Shown piece by piece: positions 59,323 to 64,000 of a DNA stretch of 64,000 nt. The notes beneath the pieces are model-generated. The model saw only the letters and a program-made list of their open reading frames with translations, had not been told where the DNA came from and made no database searches. Origin of the DNA: Marinobacter pelagius (lineage in GTDB: Bacteria > Pseudomonadota > Gammaproteobacteria > Pseudomonadales > Oleiphilaceae); assembly GCF_003315345.1 (NCBI RefSeq), contig NZ_QNRO01000002.1, forward strand, positions 62,001 to 126,000, read 5' to 3'. The number at the start of each line of letters is the position of its first letter. Within the stretch, counting starts at the first letter, position 1. The position numbers and the translations under genes are program-made.

Positions 59323-60375
59323 ATGAACATGCCACTGAAAGCCGATGCGCTGAACGATGCTGTTGCGGCAGCAGACAGCCACCGACAGGAAACCGCCCTG
59401 CCATCACCGGAACAACTGCGCCGGGAATTTCCTGCAGCACCGGATCTGTTGGCTCAGGTGCAGGGCTATCGACAGGCAATCCGGAATATCCTGCAGGGCA
59501 GGGATGACCGGACCCTGATCGTGATGGGACCGTGTTCCATTCACGATGAGCGGGCCGCACTGGATTACGGTCGCCGCCTGAAGCAGCTGGCCGATGATGT
59601 CAGTGACCGCTTCCTGATCGTGATGCGGGCATACCTGGAGAAACCCCGGACCACTGTGGGCTGGAAAGGTCTGCTGTACGATCCGGAGCGGAACGGGCAG
59701 GGGGACCTCCAGCAGGGGCTGGTACGTTCCCGCCAGCTTCTGCTGGAACTGGCCGGGCTCGGGTTGCCCCTGGCCACCGAGGCCCTCAGCCCGTTCGCCA
59801 TGGATTATCTCGGTGATCTGGTCAGCTGGAGCGCTATCGGGGCTCGCACCACCGAATCCCAGATCCACCGGGAAATGGTGAGCGGTCTGCCCATGCCGGT
59901 CGGTTTCAAGAACGGCACTGACGGCGGGATCGCGGTCGCTACCAATGCCATGAAATCTGCGGCCCATCCGCACCATCACCTGGGCGTGTCCGCCACCGGG
60001 GCGCCGGTGATGATCTCGACCCGGGGTAACCCGGATACCCATCTGGTGCTCCGCGGCGGCCGGGGAATGACCAACTACGATGCGGACAGCATCGCCGCTG
60101 CTGTGGTAGGACTGGAGCAGGCGGCTCTGTCCACTGCCGTCATGGTGGACTGCAGCCACGACAACGCCTGCAAACAGGCGGAGCGCCAGATCGATATTGC
60201 CCGGGAAGTCCTGGCCCAGAAGCGGGCCGGTAACACCCATATCCGTGGACTGATGCTGGAAAGCTTCCTGGAACCGGGGCGCCAGGATGATGGTTGCGAG
60301 CTGCTCTATGGCTGCTCGATCACCGATCCGTGCCTGGGCTGGGAGCAGACAGAGGCTCTGATTCGCTCACTGTAG
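59323..60375 (+). CDS. aroG: 3-deoxy-7-phosphoheptulonate (DAHP) synthase, class I
   Basis: A 350-residue enzyme joining erythrose-4-phosphate and phosphoenolpyruvate, the first step of the shikimate pathway. Motifs are VMGPCSIHDERAALDYGRRL, MRAYLEKPRTTVGWKGL, GARTTESQIHREMVSGL, GFKNGTDGG, RGGRGMTNYD and VDCSHDNA. Which aromatic isozyme this is (Phe-, Tyr- or Trp-type) is not clear from sequence; the gene symbol is provisional. A Phe/Trp/Tyr-rich leader and terminator precede it. The 3' end overlaps the convergent lysE-type gene by 56 bp. Confidence 0.93.
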   Translation: MNMPLKADALNDAVAAADSHRQETALPSPEQLRREFPAAPDLLAQVQGYRQAIRNILQGRDDRTLIVMGPCSIHDERAALDYGRRLKQLADDVSDRFLIVMRAYLEKPRTTVGWKGLLYDPERNGQGDLQQGLVRSRQLLLELAGLGLPLATEALSPFAMDYLGDLVSWSAIGARTTESQIHREMVSGLPMPVGFKNGTDGGIAVATNAMKSAAHPHHHLGVSATGAPVMISTRGNPDTHLVLRGGRGMTNYDADSIAAAVVGLEQAALSTAVMVDCSHDNACKQAERQIDIAREVLAQKRAGNTHIRGLMLESFLEPGRQDDGCELLYGCSITDPCLGWEQTEALIRSL

Positions 60376-60991
60376 ACAGCAGCAGTTGCGCAGCCAGGAC
60401 CAGTAACACTCCACCCATGATCCGGTCCAGCCAGTGGCCAAAGCGATTGAAGGCCTGGCGGACCCGGGGCAGGGTGAAGAACACCGCCACCAGGGCAAAC
60501 CAGGCGCCGGTGGCCACCGCCATGTAGATGCCATACCCCGCCTGCACCGCCAGGGGCGTGCCGGGGCTGATCACCACCGAGAACAGGGCCACGAAGAACA
60601 GTGTTGCCTTGGGATTGAGAGCATTGGTGAGAAAGCCGAGCCGCAACGCAGCGAAGGCTGACTGTGCCGGAGCGTTCCCGGTCTCCACATGAATACTGCC
60701 GGCCCTGGCCCGGAGGCACTGCAGGGCAATCCATGCCAGGTACAGGGCCCCGACCACTTTCAACACGCTGAACAGCATCACCGACTGTTTGATCAGCAGA
60801 CCAATGCCCAGCAGGGAATAGGTCACGTGCACCAGAATGCCGGCGCCCACCCCGACGGCACTCAGTAACGCATTCCTCCGGCTCTGGCACAGGGCCTGCC
60901 TGAGCATCACGGCAAAATCCGGCCCGGGGCTGACCACAGCCAGCAGATGAGCCACGACAATGGTCAGGAATTCTGGCCAGTACTGAACCAT
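60320..60991 (-). CDS. LysE/RhtB family amino acid exporter
   Basis: A 223-residue membrane protein with about six hydrophobic segments. LLAVVSPGPDFAVMLRQAL is the family signature near the N-terminus, and GFLTNALNPKATLFFVALFSVVIS is the second. Members export amino acids or homoserine lactones. Position next to an aromatic-pathway gene is suggestive only: the genes converge and overlap by 56 bp, an unusually long convergent overlap. Confidence 0.9.
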   Translation of the reverse strand: MVQYWPEFLTIVVAHLLAVVSPGPDFAVMLRQALCQSRRNALLSAVGVGAGILVHVTYSLLGIGLLIKQSVMLFSVLKVVGALYLAWIALQCLRARAGSIHVETGNAPAQSAFAALRLGFLTNALNPKATLFFVALFSVVISPGTPLAVQAGYGIYMAVATGAWFALVAVFFTLPRVRQAFNRFGHWLDRIMGGVLLVLAAQLLLSTVSESEPLSAPSPGTDR

Positions 60992-61175
60992 TCGCTATCT
61001 CCCGTCGAACCTGTTGGCAGAAACCGGTAAGGGTAGGTCATTTTCCCATGGCTGTCCTGCCGCGATTGATCTGTTGGTTTACGCCGGCCCCCGGGCTGCT
61101 TCTATACTGGAAGAAAACAGATCACCAGCGAATTCATGGGATCCGGCCCACCTGTGCCGGCTGAGGAGGCATGTT

Positions 61176-62618
61176 GTGAAAAAGCACGAAGTGGATGTGG
61201 CGATCATTGGGGCAGGGACGGCCGGCATGGTGGCCTACCAGCGTGTACGCAAGGCAACAGACAAGGTCGTACTGATCGAAGGGGAGCAGTACGGTACCAC
61301 CTGCGCCCGGGTCGGCTGCATGCCCAGCAAGTTGCTGATTGCGGCTGCAGAACGTGCCCATGCCATGGTGGAGGCGGAGGAATTCGGTATCTCGCCGGGA
61401 GAGGTTTCAATCGACGGCCGCCGGGTCATGGAGCGGGTGCGTAAAGAGCGTGACCGCTTTGTCTCGTCGGTGGTGGCATCCGTCAAGGGTTTCCCGGAAC
61501 CTCACCGGTTGATGGGCCATGCCCGCTTTGTCGGCCCCAACCGCCTGATAGTGGGTGATGGCGTGGAGGTCCATGCCGAGCGCATTATTATCGCCACCGG
61601 TTCCCGGCCAAACATTCCGGGCTTTCTGAAGGAGGCCAAGGATCGCCTCGTCGTCAACGATGACCTTTTTGACTGGGACGACCTGCCGGATTCGGTGGCG
61701 GTCTTCGGGCCGGGTGTGATCGGTCTGGAGCTGGGACAGGCCCTGAGCCGCCTCGGTGTGCGGGTGCGTATGTTCGGCGTTGGCGGCGCGATCGGCTCGA
61801 TCCAGGACGATGCCATCCGTGACTGCGCTCTGGAGACCTTCAACCAAGAGTTCCCGCTGGATCCGGATGCCGATGTTACCCATGTCGAGCGGACCGATGA
61901 AGGGGTGGCCGTGACCTTCAAAAACGGCTCGGGCGAGCCGGTGACCGAGACCTTCGATTATCTGCTGGCAGCCACGGGCCGCCGTCCGAACGTGGACAAC
62001 CTGGATATCCAGAATGCTGATATCGAACTGGATGATCGGGGGTCACCGGTGTTCGACGAGTACACCCTGCGCTGTGGCGACAGTCATATCTTCATCGCCG
62101 GGGACGCCAACAATGACCGTCCCCTGCTCCACGAGGCTGCGGATGAGGGGCGTATCGCGGGAGACAATGCTGCCGCCTGGCCGGATGTGCGTACCGGACT
62201 GCGCCACGTTCCCCTGGGTGTGGTGTTTACCGATCCCCAGATCGCCTCGGTGGGCCTGACCATTGATCAGGTCGACAAACAGTGCCATGGATGTTTCGCG
62301 GTGGGTGAGGTTTCCTTTGCCGACCAGGGGCGCAGCCGGGTCATTGGCAAGAACCGGGGGATTCTCCGGGTCTATGGCGAGCATGGCAGTGGCCTGTTCA
62401 TGGGGGCGGAAATGTTCGGGCCGGCGGCGGAACACATTGCCCACCTGCTGGCCTGGTGTGCCCAGAAACGGATGACCGTCAGTGAGATGGTGGCGATGCC
62501 CTACTACCACCCGGTGATCGAGGAGGGGCTACGTACCGCGCTCAAGCAGCTGAACCGGAACCTGCAGATCGGACCGGAGATCGCCGACGAGTGCCTCGAA
62601 TGCGGGCCGGGAGTCTGA
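61176..62618 (+). CDS. Dihydrolipoyl dehydrogenase-like flavoprotein
   Basis: A 480-residue pyridine nucleotide-disulfide oxidoreductase. The FAD motif is VAIIGAGTAG, redox pair CARVGC in TTCARVGCMPSK, NAD motif VFGPGVIGLELGQAL, FAD-2 motif HIFIAGDANNDRPLLHEA, and the C-terminal HPVIEEGL active-site His-Glu. It resembles the third lipoamide dehydrogenase type of Pseudomonas more than the complex-bound enzyme, and there is no dehydrogenase-complex gene nearby. The GTG at 61176 has AGGAGG six bases upstream; the frame is open to 61014 without one. Confidence 0.88.
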   Translation: MKKHEVDVAIIGAGTAGMVAYQRVRKATDKVVLIEGEQYGTTCARVGCMPSKLLIAAAERAHAMVEAEEFGISPGEVSIDGRRVMERVRKERDRFVSSVVASVKGFPEPHRLMGHARFVGPNRLIVGDGVEVHAERIIIATGSRPNIPGFLKEAKDRLVVNDDLFDWDDLPDSVAVFGPGVIGLELGQALSRLGVRVRMFGVGGAIGSIQDDAIRDCALETFNQEFPLDPDADVTHVERTDEGVAVTFKNGSGEPVTETFDYLLAATGRRPNVDNLDIQNADIELDDRGSPVFDEYTLRCGDSHIFIAGDANNDRPLLHEAADEGRIAGDNAAAWPDVRTGLRHVPLGVVFTDPQIASVGLTIDQVDKQCHGCFAVGEVSFADQGRSRVIGKNRGILRVYGEHGSGLFMGAEMFGPAAEHIAHLLAWCAQKRMTVSEMVAMPYYHPVIEEGLRTALKQLNRNLQIGPEIADECLECGPGV

Positions 62619-62635
62619 CCGGCCCTTGATTTCAG

Positions 62636-62911
62636 TCAGCAGGTGCTGGGCTGATTGTGGGGTAGGGTGTTGTCCGAGCCCCTTGCATTACGCAGGCGGC
62701 GAGCCCATATCTTCTCGTGGAAGAAGTAGGCCACGGTGTTGATAGCCGGCTCGACCATGGCAATCAGGCTGCCCACAATGATGTCTCCTGTGAGCAGGTA
62801 AGCCACTGTGAAGGCAACGATAAAGTGGGTGATGGCGAAGGTGATTGTCTTCAGCAAGGATTGGTCACCCTTCGAACCATGGTCGTGTACGAACAGTTTC
62901 AAGGCACTCAT
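62636..62911 (-). CDS. DUF2061 family small membrane protein
   Basis: A 91-residue protein with two hydrophobic segments (about 23-42 and 46-64). SLLKTITFAITHFIVAFTVAYLLTGDIIVGSLIAMVEPAINTVAYFFHEKIW is the DUF2061 pattern. Function is unknown. It is divergent from dps and shares a 221 bp promoter region with it. Confidence 0.85.
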   Translation of the reverse strand: MSALKLFVHDHGSKGDQSLLKTITFAITHFIVAFTVAYLLTGDIIVGSLIAMVEPAINTVAYFFHEKIWARRLRNARGSDNTLPHNQPSTC

Positions 62912-62994
62912 GATTCGCTCCGCGTGTGTGGTCTTTAGATCTCATTTAAGAGCAAGTGAGAATTATTGTTAAATAGATTGTTTCAAGAAAATTG

Positions 62995-63009
62995 ATAGTG
63001 CCGGGCTAT
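62995..63009 (+). promoter_or_regulatory. Possible OxyR half-site before dps
   Basis: ATAG, 7 bp, CTAT fits the spacing of one half of an OxyR site, 124 bp before the dps ATG. The second half does not match well and the interior bases are not consensus, so this is weak. Confidence 0.25.
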
Positions 63010-63132
63010 AGCTTTGCCATTAGCTGTATAAGTCTGGGCTATGGAAGAGATTGTCTGATACAACTTCACGGATCTTGTTGGCCCGCTTAAAGTGGGGCAT
63101 ATAGATTTTAGACAGCGTCAAGGAGGTACGTA

Positions 63133-63606
63133 ATGAGCAAGAATTTCATTGGTCTGGATAACGGGAAAACCGTTGAGTTGGCGGACGCCCTGAACGATCT
63201 GTTGTCCAACTACCAGATCTTCTACATGAACGTCCGTGGCTATCACTGGAACATCAAGGGCGAGAATTTTTTCGAACTGCACGCCAAGTTCGAGGAACTG
63301 TATGACGACCTGCTCCTGAAAATCGACGAGATCGCCGAGCGGGTGCTGACTCTCGGTCACCGTCCGGCCCACGCCTACAGCACCTACATGGAACGCTCGG
63401 AGATTCCGGAGCGTAAGGATGTCTCCGATGGTCGCGAAGCAGTGGAGAATATCGTGGAAAGCTTCGGCAAGCTCATCGGCAAGCAGCGCAGCCTGCTGAG
63501 CCTGGCCGGTGACGCCGAGGATGAAGGTACCGTTGCCCTGATGAGCGACTATATCTCGCAGCAGGAAAAGACGGTGTGGATGTATCGGAGTTACCTCGGG
63601 AAGTAA
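63133..63606 (+). CDS. dps: Dps family DNA-binding ferritin-like protein
   Basis: A 157-residue Dps/ferritin-like protein that stores iron and protects DNA under oxidative stress as a dodecamer. YHWN (37-40) and the KIDEIAER segment (63-70) hold the interface ferroxidase residues, followed by IAERVLTLGHRP. An AGGAGGT site stands before the ATG. A strong terminator follows. The DNA-binding N-terminus is short, so binding of DNA may be weak. Confidence 0.92.
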   Translation: MSKNFIGLDNGKTVELADALNDLLSNYQIFYMNVRGYHWNIKGENFFELHAKFEELYDDLLLKIDEIAERVLTLGHRPAHAYSTYMERSEIPERKDVSDGREAVENIVESFGKLIGKQRSLLSLAGDAEDEGTVALMSDYISQQEKTVWMYRSYLGK

Positions 63607-63620
63607 CCTCGGGTGTTGTG

Positions 63621-63650
63621 AAAATGGCGGCCTGCGGGCCGCCATTTTTT
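63621..63650 (+). terminator. Intrinsic terminator of dps
   Basis: AAAATGGCGGCC and GGCCGCCATTTTTT form a 12 bp stem, with a loop of a few bases, ending in a T-run 14 bp after the dps stop. It would also serve the converging gene. Confidence 0.88.
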
Positions 63651-63655
63651 GTGCC

Positions 63656-64000
63656 TTAGACTGCCACTTCCAGCGGCGGCACCTCCCGGTGGAGGAACCA
63701 CTTCTCGGTCACCACCTTGCGAGTGAACCAGTGGGAACGCATCAGCGTACTGGCCAGTGGTGTCTTGAGCCAGTCCGGTACCTGCCAGCCCTGTTCCGTG
63801 TCCGACGCCCGGTTGCCAAAGCGTTCGGCAATGGCATCGCCATACACCTGCAGGGATGAGGCGGAATAATCCGTCGCCTTGCGAAGCACCTCGGCAGCGA
63901 GCAGGGCGGATTCCACGGCGGGGCGAATGCCCTCTCCGCTCTGGGTATAGGCCAGACCGGCGGAGTCGCCAATCAGGATCACGCCGTCGTCGACCAACGG
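63656..64000 (-). CDS. FAD-dependent oxidoreductase, C-terminal part (cut by window end)
   Basis: The last ~114 codons of a gene whose start lies beyond the window. GVILIGDSAGLAYTQSGEGIRPAVESALLAAEVL is the second FAD-binding motif of the geranylgeranyl-reductase / aromatic-hydroxylase group (GDSAG with the following helix). The remainder, ending EVPPLEVAV, is unassigned. The true product cannot be named without the upstream part. It converges on dps. Confidence 0.7.
   Translation of the reverse strand, partial: PLVDDGVILIGDSAGLAYTQSGEGIRPAVESALLAAEVLRKATDYSASSLQVYGDAIAERFGNRASDTEQGWQVPDWLKTPLASTLMRSHWFTRKVVTEKWFLHREVPPLEVAV

Overview
The window looks like a stretch of chromosome from a marine gammaproteobacterium of the Marinobacter type. 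That genus is inferred from gene content and order: a Vfr-like CRP beside OsmC and speD, rpe-gph-trpE-trpGDC, amgK-murU diverging from lptD, and a surA-pdxA-rsmA-apaH chain, in high-GC DNA. No rRNA, tRNA, CRISPR array, phage or transposase gene was found. Nearly all of it is ordinary, densely packed core genome.

Layout. 0-5 kb: a membrane-anchored unknown protein, argE and argA, and a convergent lipoprotein peptidase. 5-10 kb: a large PilZ-DUF1631-GGDEF-EAL protein, phosphoribulokinase-like prkB, and pirin. 10-14 kb: speD, OsmC, crp/vfr and an epoxide-hydrolase-like protein. 14-17 kb: modABC and a sterol-desaturase-family membrane enzyme. 17-24 kb: a GST, a three-domain lipoprotein, a solute-binding lipoprotein, and a proXWV betaine/choline-type ABC transporter. 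24-28 kb: an M14 peptidase with an alpha/beta hydrolase, a GST, a membrane GGDEF cyclase, and a DUF4202 protein. 28-34 kb: trpE-trpG-trpD-trpC with gph and rpe upstream. 34-37 kb: a J-domain protein and the MurNAc recycling pair amgK-murU. 37-45 kb: lptD, surA, pdxA, rsmA, apaH, DUF423, thiS and thiG, much of it translationally coupled. 45-50 kb: slmA, an inositol-phosphatase-family protein, an aminotransferase, a PstS-OmpA fusion and DUF3301. 50-58 kb: PAS-GGDEF-EAL, an AraC-type regulator, an RND efflux pair and a membrane J-domain protein. 58-64 kb: a secretin-like fragment protein, a DAHP synthase, a LysE exporter, a lipoamide-dehydrogenase-like flavoprotein, DUF2061, dps, and a flavoprotein cut by the window end.

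The most notable non-coding signals are two. (1) A family of four intergenic elements of about 104-112 bp (28335-28445, 29308-29413, 45787-45890, 45978-46089). Each has perfect 25-29 bp inverted arms around a conserved core of about 54 nt that itself holds two small hairpins. Arm and hairpin sequences differ between copies, but pairing is kept by compensating changes, which points to selection for structure. One copy lies inside the trp operon between trpD and trpC. (2) An aromatic-amino-acid attenuator before the DAHP synthase gene: a 25-residue leader peptide containing FFWWFGYGFYF, followed by an intrinsic terminator just upstream of the gene.

Other signals are a tandem REP-like palindrome pair after thiG, an imperfect 26-28 bp direct repeat flanking the PAS-GGDEF-EAL gene, and candidate operators before the RND operon and dps. 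Three proteins carry GGDEF and/or EAL domains. By their visible motifs one is likely a cyclase, one likely a phosphodiesterase (possibly bifunctional), and one a non-catalytic receptor.
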